Below, piece after piece: positions 52,318 through 61,593 of a stretch of 64,000 bases of DNA. Below the pieces are notes generated by a model that saw only the letters and a program-made list of their open reading frames with translations, was not told the DNA's origin and searched no databases. Both the position numbers and the translations under genes were made by a program. The number at the start of each line of letters is the position of its first letter. Position 1 is the first letter of the stretch. The stretch comes from Acetobacter estunensis (GTDB lineage Bacteria > Pseudomonadota > Alphaproteobacteria > Acetobacterales > Acetobacteraceae), in NCBI RefSeq assembly GCF_011516945.1, contig NZ_WOTH01000015.1:1-64000 (forward strand). Reading direction: 5' to 3'.

Positions 52318-53214
52318 TCATATTCGTGACAGCCGGTGCCGCACATCCATGAGCAGACGGCGTGGCGCATTGCGCACGATCTGCTTGGTGTCGATCAATG
52401 TCACATCTCCCGCACCCGACAGAGTGTGCATCCCTTCAACAAATGGGTTGGCTGAAAGAGGCGCCGTCAGCCGCGGCCCCATCGTAAAAGACGGCCGATC
52501 CGCCAGTGGCAATGAAAGACGCAGCAGTTGGACGGCTCCGCCGTATGTGTCGCGGCAGTCCTGCATGGGTAACGTGATGCTGTTTTCCTGCACGATAGGC
52601 GTGCCGCCCATGCGGCTGCTGCCTCCATCACCACGCACTGGCAGAGGAAACATGTCTTCCCATGGCCCCATCAATGAATCGGCACGCGCCATGCGAAGGG
52701 CTGTCGTCCGTTCTGTTTTCGGAAATGGCGGCGCGTAGAACATCCACCATCCGTCTTTCACGCGAACAGGCGTGGCGTCTATGGCCGCACACGGGAACAA
52801 AAATTCCGGCACCGGCTCCCATGTCCACGGAAAGCGACGGGCGCGATAGAGTGTCAGACGACCGGAGCGATGGGCTTCCGGAAGCATCCATGTCTCCCCC
52901 TCCGCCTCGAACACGAAGGGGTAGGACAGGTGCCACGGCTTCGACAGGACCGTGCCATGCTCGAGAACATCCAGATTCCCATTGAGGATCAGGAGATTTA
53001 TGATGCCTTTGCGTGTGCGGTAATCATAATGCTCCACAAAGACATGCAGCTTTCCATCGCGCCAAAGCCCGAACGGGTCCGCCAGAAAGCAGAACGACCC
53101 CGGATTGGGCAGCCAGCGAATGGAAAACGGCGCCAGTGAGCCTACGTCACGGATCGCAGCGATGGGCGCACGAACAATCCCGGTCCGCCAGATATCGGTT
53201 CTAAAAATGCTCAT
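52318..53214 (-). CDS. GINT1-type N-terminal-domain protein (glucosamine inositolphosphorylceramide transferase-like)
   Basis: A 298-residue protein with a five-bladed beta-propeller pattern: Ala-Asp-Pro-Phe-Gly-Leu-Trp, Phe-Val-Glu-His-Tyr-Asp-Tyr, Leu-Ser-Tyr-Pro-Phe-Val-Phe, Met-Leu-Pro-Glu-Ala and Ile-Asp-Ala-Thr-Pro. These blades match the glycoside-hydrolase-43-like N-terminal domain of plant GINT1; bacterial copies occur as single-domain proteins in polysaccharide clusters. Catalytic role unproved. It precedes the GT4 gene by 13 bases. Confidence 0.75.
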   Translation of the reverse strand: MSIFRTDIWRTGIVRAPIAAIRDVGSLAPFSIRWLPNPGSFCFLADPFGLWRDGKLHVFVEHYDYRTRKGIINLLILNGNLDVLEHGTVLSKPWHLSYPFVFEAEGETWMLPEAHRSGRLTLYRARRFPWTWEPVPEFLFPCAAIDATPVRVKDGWWMFYAPPFPKTERTTALRMARADSLMGPWEDMFPLPVRGDGGSSRMGGTPIVQENSITLPMQDCRDTYGGAVQLLRLSLPLADRPSFTMGPRLTAPLSANPFVEGMHTLSGAGDVTLIDTKQIVRNAPRRLLMDVRHRLSRI

Positions 53215-53363
53215 CGGCCAGCGATCATGTCACGGATCGATTGGAGTAAACGCCAGCATCCGATCCAAAGCGTTTCTTTCTGGCAGGAATGTCCATTTCC
53301 AGATTGCGTGAAACGAGAAAAGTTCGGCACGCTGCGAGACCGCATGCAGTGAGGGAGGCGATC

Positions 53364-53819
53364 GTGCATCCGCATTCCAACCAAGACACTTCATCCATGT
53401 CCTTGCCTGAATGGCAGACAGAAGGAAACCATGAGACCATCTGGCTCACCGCCTCGGACGGGCAGAAACGCGCAGTAAGACTGGATCATCGGGACGCTGC
53501 GTTTATCAGAAAGATTTCGCAAGACGGTCGCTTTCTGGTGCTTTCAAAACTGGGGCGTCATGGCGAAGAAACGGTCATCTTGCCTTCTCCCGCCTCTGAA
53601 TCCAGTGAAACACCGCTTCCAGAAGCAGGCTTGCCACTGGGGCAGGCGCTTGTGGGAGAACACGAAAAAGGACGCTATCTGCACTTCATCAATCACGATC
53701 ATCATGATTTCTGTCGCGACAACCTTCAGTGGGACAAACCGGACAACACGCCGCGTTACAGTCCCATCGACTGGCAGGCAGCAGAAGCGAAACGAGAAAA
53801 GCTGGCGGCTGCTTCATAG
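53364..53819 (+). CDS. HNH-like small protein, 151 aa
   Basis: Residues 1-100 form an uncharacterised domain with Trp-Leu-Thr-Ala-Ser-Asp-Gly and Val-Arg-Leu-Asp-His. The C-terminus has Tyr-Leu-His-Phe-Ile-Asn-His-Asp-His-His-Asp-Phe-Cys-Arg-Asp-Asn-Leu-Gln-Trp, which resembles the metal-binding end of HNH/AP2-type nucleases (His...Asp/His...Asn-Leu-x-Trp). GTG at 53364 has GGGAGG 5-6 bases upstream; the ATG at 53397 lacks one. It may be a degenerate HNH fold. Nothing indicates a mobile element nearby. Confidence 0.55.
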   Translation: MHPHSNQDTSSMSLPEWQTEGNHETIWLTASDGQKRAVRLDHRDAAFIRKISQDGRFLVLSKLGRHGEETVILPSPASESSETPLPEAGLPLGQALVGEHEKGRYLHFINHDHHDFCRDNLQWDKPDNTPRYSPIDWQAAEAKREKLAAAS

Positions 53820-53833
53820 ACAGCCCATGGCTT

Positions 53834-54256
53834 TCATTCGTCCAGCCTGACTTTTCTTGCCCGCTTGATCGTGCCCCGGTGCGTCTTGTCATCCGCCCGC
53901 TTTCGTCGCGCGGATCGGGACGGACGTGTCGGCACGCGAAAACGCGGTTTTTCGGCAGCTTTGCGGAGCATCTCGACCAGACGCGTCTTCACGTCTTCAA
54001 TGTTACGTATTTGACTGCGAAAGCGCTGTCCGGTCAGGACAAGAACGCCTTCCTGCGTCATGCGGCTGCCGGCAATACGCTCCAGACGCTGAAACATGGC
54101 GGGAGACAACGCAGCACAACTGGCCGCATGGAAACGCAACTGCACGGCGGAAAAAGTTTTCTGCACATGCTGTCCACCGGGACCGGAGGCGAGAAGATGT
54201 GTGATCTCGATCAGGTCTTCGGAAATGCTCAGGCCGGGCTGGATATCGAGTGCCAT
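53834..54256 (-). CDS. arfB: Alternative ribosome-rescue factor ArfB
   Basis: Peptidyl-tRNA hydrolase that frees ribosomes stalled without a stop codon. The 140 residues have the release-factor-like Gly-Pro-Gly-Gly-Gln loop near residues 25-29 (here followed by His-Val-Gln-Lys) and a basic, Arg/Lys-rich C-terminal tail (about 105-140) that enters the mRNA channel. It is convergent with the HNH-like gene, 14 bases apart. Confidence 0.92.
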   Translation of the reverse strand: MALDIQPGLSISEDLIEITHLLASGPGGQHVQKTFSAVQLRFHAASCAALSPAMFQRLERIAGSRMTQEGVLVLTGQRFRSQIRNIEDVKTRLVEMLRKAAEKPRFRVPTRPSRSARRKRADDKTHRGTIKRARKVRLDE

Positions 54257-54282
54257 TACGACCTATCGCTTGCCCACGTCGG

Positions 54283-54663
54283 TCAATTTCTTATCTGCGA
54301 CTGGATGAACAGCGCCACGAAACGGGAGCCGAAAATCATGATCGCGATAGCCGAGCCGGTTAAAACAAAAAATTGGGTAAGTCTTCCAAATCGGGAAAAG
54401 AAAAAATTATTCTTGTGCGCATGTGGGTAATTAATCGTGTTGCAATAGAATTTGATCCAGCAATCCGCCGTCAGCAAAGACGCAAACACAATTCCAATCA
54501 GAAGAAAGAGATAATTATGATCCTTTCGCCACAGGGCGAACACAGGCACGAGAACGGCAGACCGTTCAAGCACCTTGAACATATAGTCTATGAAGGCAGA
54601 ATATGCTGATAGAGACTTTATACTATCGGAAAAATCACCCGGATCAGAAAAGATGTTGCGCAT
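54283..54663 (-). CDS. Small membrane protein downstream of lepA, 126 aa
   Basis: A hypothetical protein with two or three hydrophobic helices (about 28-45, 50-66, 95-115) and high Phe content. It is AT-richer than its neighbours. The ATG (54663-54661) is only 12 bases after the lepA stop and lies within the left arm of a perfect 17-bp inverted repeat, which would hide it in RNA. An internal ATG at residue 28 is an alternative start. No family is recognised. Confidence 0.55.
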   Translation of the reverse strand: MRNIFSDPGDFSDSIKSLSAYSAFIDYMFKVLERSAVLVPVFALWRKDHNYLFLLIGIVFASLLTADCWIKFYCNTINYPHAHKNNFFFSRFGRLTQFFVLTGSAIAIMIFGSRFVALFIQSQIRN

Positions 54664-54697
54664 TGAAGATGGACCTTAGCGGTCCATCTTCAATGCG
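54659..54697. terminator. 17-bp perfect inverted repeat at the lepA stop
   Basis: Arms at 54659-54675 and 54681-54697 are exactly complementary around a 5-base loop that holds part of the lepA stop codon. On the minus strand a TCTTTTCT stretch follows five bases later. It can serve as a terminator for lepA or as a structure controlling the next gene. Confidence 0.7.
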
Positions 54698-56484
54698 GCG
54701 AGGAACGCGCTCTGCGGAATCTCGACCTTGCCGAACTGTCGCATCCGCTTCTTACCCTCTTTCTGCTTCTCCAGCAGCTTACGCTTACGAGAAATATCGC
54801 CGCCATAGCACTTGGCCGTCACGTCCTTGGACATCGCGCCGATTGTCTCACGCGCAATCACGCGCGCACCGATCGCCGCCTGAATGGCGATTTTGAAAAG
54901 CTGCCGGGGAATAAGGTCCTTCAGGCGTGCGCAAATGGCTCGCCCCCGACTCTCGGCGGCGGAACGATGGGCAATGAACGCCAGCGCGTCCACCGGCTCC
55001 TGATTGACAAGGATGGAGATACGCACGAGATCGCTCTCCTCATATCCATCCATCTGATAGTCAAAACTGGCGTAACCACGCGTGAGCGATTTGAGGCGGT
55101 CGTAGAAATCGAACACCACCTCGTTGAGCGGCAGGCGATAGACCGCCATCGCGCGATTCCCGACATAAGTGAGATCCTGCTGCACGCCGCGCCGCTCGGT
55201 GCAGAGCGTCAACACTGCGCCGAGATATTCATCGGGCACCATGATGGTGGCCTTGATCCAAGGCTCCTCAATCGACTCGATCTTGGACGGATCGGGCATG
55301 TCGGCCGGGTTGTGCAGTTGTTCCTGCGTGCCGTCATTCATCTTGAGGTGATAGACCACCGATGGCGCAGTCGCGATCAGATCGAGATCGAACTCACGCG
55401 ACAGACGCTCCTGAATGATCTCCAGATGCAGCAGACCGAGAAAGCCGCAACGGAAACCGAAACCCAGAGCCGCCGAAGTCTCGGCCTCATAGTGAAATGA
55501 CGCGTCGTTGAGCCGCAGCTTGGCCAGACTGTCGCGCAGCTTCTCGAAATCGTCTGCATTTACTGGGAACAGACCACACCACACCACGGGGATGGAGGGC
55601 TTAAAGCCCGGAAGCGGGGCCGCTGCGGGGCGCCGATCATCGGTGATGGTGTCACCCACGTTACAATCGGCCACGGTCTTGATGGCGGCGTTGATGTAAC
55701 CCATCTCGCCCGGGCCGAGGTCATCCACGGGGATCATGCGGGGCGCGAAAATACCCACCTGATCGACCAGATGTGTTGCGCCCGAGGACATCATGCGGAT
55801 GCGTGCGCCTTTCTTCAGTCGTCCCTGCTTGATGCGGACAAGGATGATGACGCCCAGATAGGCATCATACCAACTGTCCACCAGCATGGCCTGAAGCGGT
55901 GCATCCCCATCGCCCGTCGGCGGCGGAGGCAGGCGTGTGACCACGGCCTCCAGCACGCCTTCGATGTTAAGCCCCGTCTTGGCCGAGATCTCCACCGCGT
56001 CCTCGGCGTCGATGCCCACCACTTCCTCGATCTGCGCCTTCACACGCTCCGGCTCAGCCGCCGGCAGATCGATCTTGTTGAGGATCGGCACGATCTCATG
56101 ATTGGCATCGATGGCCTGATAGACATTGGCCAGTGTCTGCGCCTCCACACCCTGAGACGCATCGACCACCAGCAACGATCCCTCGCACGCGGCCAACGAA
56201 CGACTCACCTCATAGGCGAAGTCCACATGGCCCGGCGTGTCCATCAGGTTGAGGATGTAGGTCTTGCCGTCCTTGGCCGGATAGGTCAGCCGCACGGTCT
56301 GCGCCTTGATGGTGATCCCGCGTTCACGCTCAAGGTCCATGTTGTCGAGAACCTGATTGGTCATCTCACGGGCGGTCAGGGCACCGCAGGCCTGAATCAT
56401 CCGGTCGGCAAGCGTGGACTTGCCGTGATCGATATGAGCGATGATCGAGAAGTTGCGGATCAGGTTCAGGGGCGTGTCGGTCAT
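54676..56484 (-). CDS. lepA: Elongation factor 4 (back-translocase LepA)
   Basis: Ribosome-dependent GTPase, 602 residues. G1 is Ala-His-Ile-Asp-His-Gly-Lys-Ser-Thr (16-24), G2 Arg-Gly-Ile-Thr, G3 Asp-Thr-Pro-Gly-His, G4 Asn-Lys-Ile-Asp, then domains II, III, V and the C-terminal Lys/Arg-rich domain with Lys-Cys-Tyr-Gly-Gly-Asp-Ile-x-Arg-Lys-Arg-Lys-Leu-Leu. ATG at 56484 aligns with the family start; the frame is open 30 codons further. It is divergent from the peptidase gene. Confidence 0.97.
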   Translation of the reverse strand: MTDTPLNLIRNFSIIAHIDHGKSTLADRMIQACGALTAREMTNQVLDNMDLERERGITIKAQTVRLTYPAKDGKTYILNLMDTPGHVDFAYEVSRSLAACEGSLLVVDASQGVEAQTLANVYQAIDANHEIVPILNKIDLPAAEPERVKAQIEEVVGIDAEDAVEISAKTGLNIEGVLEAVVTRLPPPPTGDGDAPLQAMLVDSWYDAYLGVIILVRIKQGRLKKGARIRMMSSGATHLVDQVGIFAPRMIPVDDLGPGEMGYINAAIKTVADCNVGDTITDDRRPAAAPLPGFKPSIPVVWCGLFPVNADDFEKLRDSLAKLRLNDASFHYEAETSAALGFGFRCGFLGLLHLEIIQERLSREFDLDLIATAPSVVYHLKMNDGTQEQLHNPADMPDPSKIESIEEPWIKATIMVPDEYLGAVLTLCTERRGVQQDLTYVGNRAMAVYRLPLNEVVFDFYDRLKSLTRGYASFDYQMDGYEESDLVRISILVNQEPVDALAFIAHRSAAESRGRAICARLKDLIPRQLFKIAIQAAIGARVIARETIGAMSKDVTAKCYGGDISRKRKLLEKQKEGKKRMRQFGKVEIPQSAFLAALKMDR

Positions 56485-56602
56485 GCCTGCTGCATAGGCG
56501 ATACGCAGCCAAATGTCAGCGGGGGAAAATGCACTCTGCCTGCGCTTTTCCGACAGACCCAACGGTCTCGCCACCCACGTCCGCTCACGCTACAGTTCCC
56601 CC

Positions 56603-58456
56603 ATGGTTGATATGGCATCTCTCCCCTTCCCGTCTTTCCGCCCGCTCCCCCCGATGCAGGCCGCCGATAGTAGTGCAGTGGCAGCCACGACGGGCGATGA
56701 CACACCGCCGCGCTGGGATCTGTCGGATCTCTACGACCGTCCCGACTCGCCGCAGATGAAAACCGATCTGGAGCGCGCGGCAACGGATGCCAAAACGTTT
56801 GCCGAACGCTATAAGGGCAAGGTCACGACGCTGTCGGGAGCAGAACTGGCCGCCGCCATCGAGACCAGCCAGTCCATCAACGAAAGGTTGGGCAAGGTCG
56901 GCGCCTATTCCTCCCTCGCCTTCGCAGCCGATATGGCCGATGCCGAAATCGGCAAGTTCAGCCAGTTCGTGCGCGAAACCCTGTCGGACATCTCGGCCGA
57001 TCTTCTGTTCTTTCCGCTGGAACTGAATCAGATCGCGGAAGACGATCTTCAAGCGAAGCTGGCTGACCCGGCGCTGGCGCACTGGGAACCCTTCCTGCGC
57101 GACCACCGCATGTTCCGTGACCATCAGTTGCCCGACGACATCGAACAGGTGCTGCTGGAAAAATCCGTCACGGGGGCTTCAGCCTGGTGTCGTCTGTTCG
57201 ATGAGCAGATGAGCGGCCTGCGCGTGTCGCTGGAAGGCCGCAAGGTTACAGTAGGCGAAGCGCTGAACGTCATGTCCGATCCGGACCGTTCGCGCCGTGA
57301 AGCCGCAGGCCGTGCCGTGGGCGAGACATTGGGCGAGAACATCCGCCTTTTTTCTCTCATCACCAACACGCTGGCCAAGGACAAGGCCATCGGCGATAAG
57401 CTGCGCCATTACCCGCGCCCTGAATCCTATCGCAACGTCTCCAACATGGTGGAAGACAATGTGGTGGACGCGCTCGTCTCCGCTGTGGTGGCAGACTATC
57501 CGCGCCTGTCGCACCGCTATTACAAGCTGAAGGCCACGTGGCTCGGGCTGGACAAACTGGAACACTGGGATCGCAACGCGCCGCTGCCCGGCATGCGTGA
57601 GAAAAACATTCCGTGGACCGATGCCAAGGTGATCGTACGCCAGTCCTATGAAGGCTTCGATCCCGCTCTGGGCGCCATCGTGGGGCGGTTTCTCGACAAT
57701 CCGTGGATCGATGCCGCGCCCGTGCCCGGCAAGGCCTCCGGCGCGTTTGCCCATCCGGTTGTCCCATCCGTGCATCCCTATGTGCTGATGAACTATCGCG
57801 GCCGCACGCGCGACGTCATGACGCTGGCACACGAACTTGGCCACGGCGCGCATCAGGTGCTGGCCGCCAAGCAGGGCTATTTCATGTCGTCCACCCCGCT
57901 CACACTGGCTGAGACCGCCAGTGTGTTCGGGGAAATGCTGACCTTCCAACATCTGCTGGACACGGAAAAAGATCCTGAGCAGAAACGCCTGCTTCTCGCG
58001 GCTAAAGTGGAAGACATGCTCAACACGGTGGTGCGCCAGATCGCGTTCTACCAGTTCGAGAGCCGCGTCCATCATGCCCGCCGCGACGGTGAACTGCTGC
58101 CCGAGCAGATCGGCAAGATCTGGCGTGACGTGCAAACCGAGAGCCTCGGCCCGGTCTTCAATTTTACGCCCGAATACGACACATACTGGTCCTACGTGCC
58201 GCACTTCATCCACTCGCCCTTCTATGTCTATGCCTATGCGTTCGGGGACTGCCTCGTAAACGCGCTGTACGGGGTCTATCAGCAGGCTGCCGTGCCCGAT
58301 TTCCGCGACAAATATCGCGCCATGCTGGAAGCCGGGGGGACGCTGCGTCACAAGGAACTGCTCGCACCCTTCGGGCTGGATGCGAGCGATCCGGGTTTCT
58401 GGCGTCGCGGACTGGACGTGATCTCGGGCTTTATCGATCAGTTGGAAGTAGGCTGA
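56603..58456 (+). CDS. pepF: M3 family oligoendopeptidase F
   Basis: Cytoplasmic zinc metallopeptidase cutting oligopeptides of about 7-17 residues. 617 residues from ATG 56603. Conserved Trp-Asp-Leu-Ser-Asp-Leu-Tyr marks the N-terminal start, and the zinc site is His410-Glu-Leu-Gly-His414 with the distal Glu in Glu-Thr-Ala-Ser-Val-Phe-Gly-Glu. Alternative starts at 56612 and 56654 are possible since the first 25 residues are not conserved. It is followed three bases later by an ABC1 kinase gene, a pairing known in alphaproteobacteria. Confidence 0.93.
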   Translation: MVDMASLPFPSFRPLPPMQAADSSAVAATTGDDTPPRWDLSDLYDRPDSPQMKTDLERAATDAKTFAERYKGKVTTLSGAELAAAIETSQSINERLGKVGAYSSLAFAADMADAEIGKFSQFVRETLSDISADLLFFPLELNQIAEDDLQAKLADPALAHWEPFLRDHRMFRDHQLPDDIEQVLLEKSVTGASAWCRLFDEQMSGLRVSLEGRKVTVGEALNVMSDPDRSRREAAGRAVGETLGENIRLFSLITNTLAKDKAIGDKLRHYPRPESYRNVSNMVEDNVVDALVSAVVADYPRLSHRYYKLKATWLGLDKLEHWDRNAPLPGMREKNIPWTDAKVIVRQSYEGFDPALGAIVGRFLDNPWIDAAPVPGKASGAFAHPVVPSVHPYVLMNYRGRTRDVMTLAHELGHGAHQVLAAKQGYFMSSTPLTLAETASVFGEMLTFQHLLDTEKDPEQKRLLLAAKVEDMLNTVVRQIAFYQFESRVHHARRDGELLPEQIGKIWRDVQTESLGPVFNFTPEYDTYWSYVPHFIHSPFYVYAYAFGDCLVNALYGVYQQAAVPDFRDKYRAMLEAGGTLRHKELLAPFGLDASDPGFWRRGLDVISGFIDQLEVG

Positions 58457-58459
58457 ACC

Positions 58460-59815
58460 ATGGCGGAACGCGATCTCGACGACAGCGGCCTGTTCGGTGA
58501 GTTCCGCCGCATGGTCCGCACGACCGGCACGGTGGGCGGCATCGCCGCGCGGCTAGCCGGCCACAAGTTCGGCATCAACACGGGCGGCAGCGCTCACGCG
58601 GAAGACCTCAAGGGTGTGCTCGGAGGTCTTAAAGGGCCGTTGATGAAGGCCGCCCAGCTTCTGGCCACCATCCCCGGTGCCCTGCCGGATGAATACGCCA
58701 CCGAACTTGCCCAGCTTCAGTCCAACGCGCCGCCGATGGGCTGGAGCTTCGTGCGTCGCCGCATGGCTGCCGAACTTGGACCGGACTGGCAGAAGCATTT
58801 CCGCTCTTTCGGGCGCGAAGCGGCGGCTGCAGCCAGTCTTGGGCAGGTCCATAAGGCCGTACTCCAGAATGGCGAGACCGTGGCGTGCAAGCTGCAATAT
58901 CCCGACATGGCGACGACGGTGGAGGCGGACCTCAAGCAATTCCGCATGGCCATGGGCGTCTATCACAAGCTCGATAACGCCATCCGTCAGGATGACGTGG
59001 TGGCGGAACTGACCGAGCGCCTTCGCGAGGAACTGGACTACACCCGTGAAGCGGCCAATCTGCGCCTCTATGGCGCCATGCTGCGTCATTCCCCCAACGT
59101 GACCATCCCCGCTCCGGTGGACGATCTATGCACGCGCAGGCTTCTGACCATGCAATGGGTGGACGGACGCAGCCTCCAGCAGGTGCTGGACTCCAACCCG
59201 TCGCAAACCGAGCGCGACGCGATGGCGAAAGCCCTGTTCGAAGCGTGGTACGTGCCGTTTTATCGCTACGGTGTGATTCACGGTGATCCTCATATGGGCA
59301 ACTTCACCGTGCGACCCGATTTCGGCTTCAACCTGCTCGATTTCGGCGCGATCCGCATCTTCCGGCCGCGTTTCGTGCATGGCGTGATCGAACTGTGCGA
59401 AGCCCTGCGGGTAGGTGACGAAGACCGCGCCGCTCATGCCTATGAAATGTGGGGATTCGAAAACCTTTCCCGCGAGACGATCAAGGTGCTCAACGAATGG
59501 GCGAGCTTCCTCTACGAACCGCTGATGCAAGACCGCGTGCGGACCATCAATGAGAACGCGGAAACCATTTTCGGACGGGATGTTGCCGGCCGCGTTCATA
59601 CGGGGCTGCAACGCACGGGAGGCGTGAAACCACCACGTGAGTTCGTGCTGGTGGACCGCTCGGCTATCGGCCTTGGCTCGGTTTTCATGCGACTGGGCGC
59701 AAAGCTCAACTGGCACCAAATGTTTCAGGAACTGGTGGCAGATTTCAGCGAAGAGGCTCTTGCGGCCCGTCAGGCCGAGGCCATCCGGGAAGCCCGTCTG
59801 AACGTGCATTTCTGA
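58460..59815 (+). CDS. ABC1/UbiB-family atypical kinase
   Basis: A 451-residue ADCK/UbiB fold protein: KxGQ-type helix Leu-Met-Lys-Ala-Ala-Gln (residues near 62-67, with Ala-Ala where Leu-Gly is usual), Ala-rich nucleotide loop Ala-Ala-Ala-Ala-Ser-Leu-Gly-Gln-Val, Cys-Lys-Leu-Gln-Tyr-Pro, catalytic His-Gly-Asp-Pro-His-Met-Gly-Asn and Leu-Asp-Phe-Gly. Related proteins regulate ubiquinone or isoprenoid metabolism. Whether this one is the true ubiB is unclear because no ubi genes flank it. A strong terminator follows. Confidence 0.9.
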   Translation: MAERDLDDSGLFGEFRRMVRTTGTVGGIAARLAGHKFGINTGGSAHAEDLKGVLGGLKGPLMKAAQLLATIPGALPDEYATELAQLQSNAPPMGWSFVRRRMAAELGPDWQKHFRSFGREAAAAASLGQVHKAVLQNGETVACKLQYPDMATTVEADLKQFRMAMGVYHKLDNAIRQDDVVAELTERLREELDYTREAANLRLYGAMLRHSPNVTIPAPVDDLCTRRLLTMQWVDGRSLQQVLDSNPSQTERDAMAKALFEAWYVPFYRYGVIHGDPHMGNFTVRPDFGFNLLDFGAIRIFRPRFVHGVIELCEALRVGDEDRAAHAYEMWGFENLSRETIKVLNEWASFLYEPLMQDRVRTINENAETIFGRDVAGRVHTGLQRTGGVKPPREFVLVDRSAIGLGSVFMRLGAKLNWHQMFQELVADFSEEALAARQAEAIREARLNVHF

Positions 59816-59820
59816 ACGCA

Positions 59821-59851
59821 AAAAGGCCCGCGTTCTCTGCGCGGGCCTTTT
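59821..59851. terminator. Strong bidirectional rho-independent terminator
   Basis: A 12-bp stem (AAAAGGCCCGCG with CGCGGGCCTTTT) and a 7-base loop. The arms give a T-run on each strand, suiting the convergent ABC1-kinase and His-rich-protein genes. Confidence 0.9.
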
Positions 59852-59875
59852 CGTTCACGGTGTCAAAAGAGCCAC

Positions 59876-60229
59876 TTATTCTTCTTCGGTGGTCTCGTGA
59901 TCGCTGCTTTCATGGGTGTGATGTGCACCATGTTTGCGGACATGGTGAGACTGCTTGTCCAGATGGCTGCGTCCCTGCGAATCACTATTTGCAGGCGGTT
60001 GCGTGCCGGGCTGCTCATGAACAGTACGTGGGTTGTTCCACAGCTTGTCGGAAGGCTCGACACGTTGCCCACTCTCCGACGTGGCGGAGGGTGGATTACG
60101 CCCAACCTGTGCCGCCGCATCACCAGCTGTCGGCGGGATATTTCCCTCGCTGGTCGCCTGAGCCATGGCCATGACCGGTTGGCCAAGAGCAAAGGCTGCG
60201 ATCAGGGCAAATTTTGTCGTGCGGTTCAT
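59876..60229 (-). CDS. Exported His-rich protein, 117 aa
   Basis: A Sec signal peptide (residues 1-24, Ala-Met-Ala-Gln-Ala end) leads a polar, Pro/Ser/Asn-rich and probably disordered mature part. The C-terminal 35 residues have about eight His and end in Glu-Glu-Glu. AAGGAT is about 10 bases upstream. Metal buffering in the periplasm is possible but unproved. Confidence 0.7.
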   Translation of the reverse strand: MNRTTKFALIAAFALGQPVMAMAQATSEGNIPPTAGDAAAQVGRNPPSATSESGQRVEPSDKLWNNPRTVHEQPGTQPPANSDSQGRSHLDKQSHHVRKHGAHHTHESSDHETTEEE

Positions 60230-60333
60230 GAAAGAATGATCCTTCCTGTTTTGAACACTCTTCCATCCGTAATGAGTGAAACACGGAAAGGTTCCGATAT
60301 CTCCCCGGTAAAGCTACGTGGCATCAGCCTTCT

Positions 60334-61593
60334 TTAGAACCCGATCATCATGTCACCGCCGAAGGTAAACATCCCCGAGTTTCGGCCATCATTGAACGGC
60401 GTGGTGCCATTGAGCGAGCGGTCGAAACGCACTTCGGGGCGAATGGCAAAATACCCCAGATCCTTCGTCAGAGCTTTACGCCACGTCACCCCAAGCGTCA
60501 GCGCGCCATAGGTCGTGGGCGGCGCGGATTCCACAGGGGTTGAGCGACCGGCCACACCATTCATATACCCCTCATCCGTCAGGGCATTGGACACCAACTG
60601 TCCGGTGTTGTCGCGATAGATCTCCCCCCGATAATTGAAGGTGAACTCAGGAGCGAACTTCCACGACAGATAGGACACGAAACTCTCCGCATCGGCGCGC
60701 AGACCGTCATCGTGCAGATAATTAAACTCGCCTGTGAGCGTGACAGTTGGCGTGACCTGATAGACGGCCATGATGTCGTTCCAGAACCGCATCGCGCTGT
60801 TGGCTTCGCGGTTTCCCAGAACACGCCGTGAGTTCTCCGGTCCGAAGCGGCTCAGTTCCGTGATGGTCAGCTTGCCATCGGCGAGATTGTTCAGCGCGAT
60901 CCCGGCATAACCCGCAGGCTCGTCGTTGTTATCGGAGCGCCCGAACGTGGTCTGGTTGCCGGTGTCGATGCCCGTGAGCACATCGATCATCGGCGAGACG
61001 TGAATGGTCGCCATCATGCCTACGTGCTCGAACGGAACGGAATATTCACCCGTATAGCTGAACGTATAGAATGGCCGCGCGCTTGGATCGAAGGCTTCCG
61101 GCCCCATGGGCGCCTGCAGAATGCCCGCGTGCATTTCCACACCCAGCTTGGTGAACCACGGCAGATGCGCGTCCACATGCGCCTGTGCCGGGATGATCTG
61201 ATAGCGGGAATTCAGCGCACGGTCCGAAATGCCAAGCAGGTGATAATAACGCGAGTCCGAGCCATAACTGGCTTCCAGCGTGAAGCCGAAGCTATATCCC
61301 CCGGATGTATCCACGGGCCGGGCCAGTTTGAGAGAAAACTGGTTGAGCTGCGGTTGGTTGGCATGATCGCCGATGAAATTGCCGAAATTGATGCCGTTGT
61401 CTGGCCGTGCCGGATTAGCGCTGATGCCGCCTTCGATATGCCCGGCCAGTGTCGTTCCCCGCAGCCAGTTCTCGAACTCGGAGGCATCGGTCTTCTGCTC
61501 GAACAGAGAGACTTCGGCTCGTGCCGTTGTGGCAGCTCCTGTCGCCATGACGGCCAGAACACCTGTCGCCACAAGGTATCGCACTTTTTCCAT
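60334..61593 (-). CDS. BBP2-type outer-membrane beta-barrel porin
   Basis: A 419-residue precursor with a signal peptide (about 1-26, ending Ala-Arg-Ala). The mature chain alternates polar and hydrophobic residues in about 16 strands and contains Gly-x-x-x-Gly and Asn-Asn-Asp loops; it ends in Phe, as outer-membrane proteins do. The Trp-Leu-Arg-Gly-Thr and Ala-Gly-His-Ile-Glu-Gly-Gly start matches the OmpL-like porin-2 family. Start ATG 61593 with GGGAGGG upstream; an alternative TTG lies five codons before. Confidence 0.85.
   Translation of the reverse strand: MEKVRYLVATGVLAVMATGAATTARAEVSLFEQKTDASEFENWLRGTTLAGHIEGGISANPARPDNGINFGNFIGDHANQPQLNQFSLKLARPVDTSGGYSFGFTLEASYGSDSRYYHLLGISDRALNSRYQIIPAQAHVDAHLPWFTKLGVEMHAGILQAPMGPEAFDPSARPFYTFSYTGEYSVPFEHVGMMATIHVSPMIDVLTGIDTGNQTTFGRSDNNDEPAGYAGIALNNLADGKLTITELSRFGPENSRRVLGNREANSAMRFWNDIMAVYQVTPTVTLTGEFNYLHDDGLRADAESFVSYLSWKFAPEFTFNYRGEIYRDNTGQLVSNALTDEGYMNGVAGRSTPVESAPPTTYGALTLGVTWRKALTKDLGYFAIRPEVRFDRSLNGTTPFNDGRNSGMFTFGGDMMIGF

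Noticed and set aside
57179-58351. A 390-codon minus-strand frame opposite the M3 peptidase
   Set aside because: Antisense to the zinc-peptidase domain, with no recognisable features.
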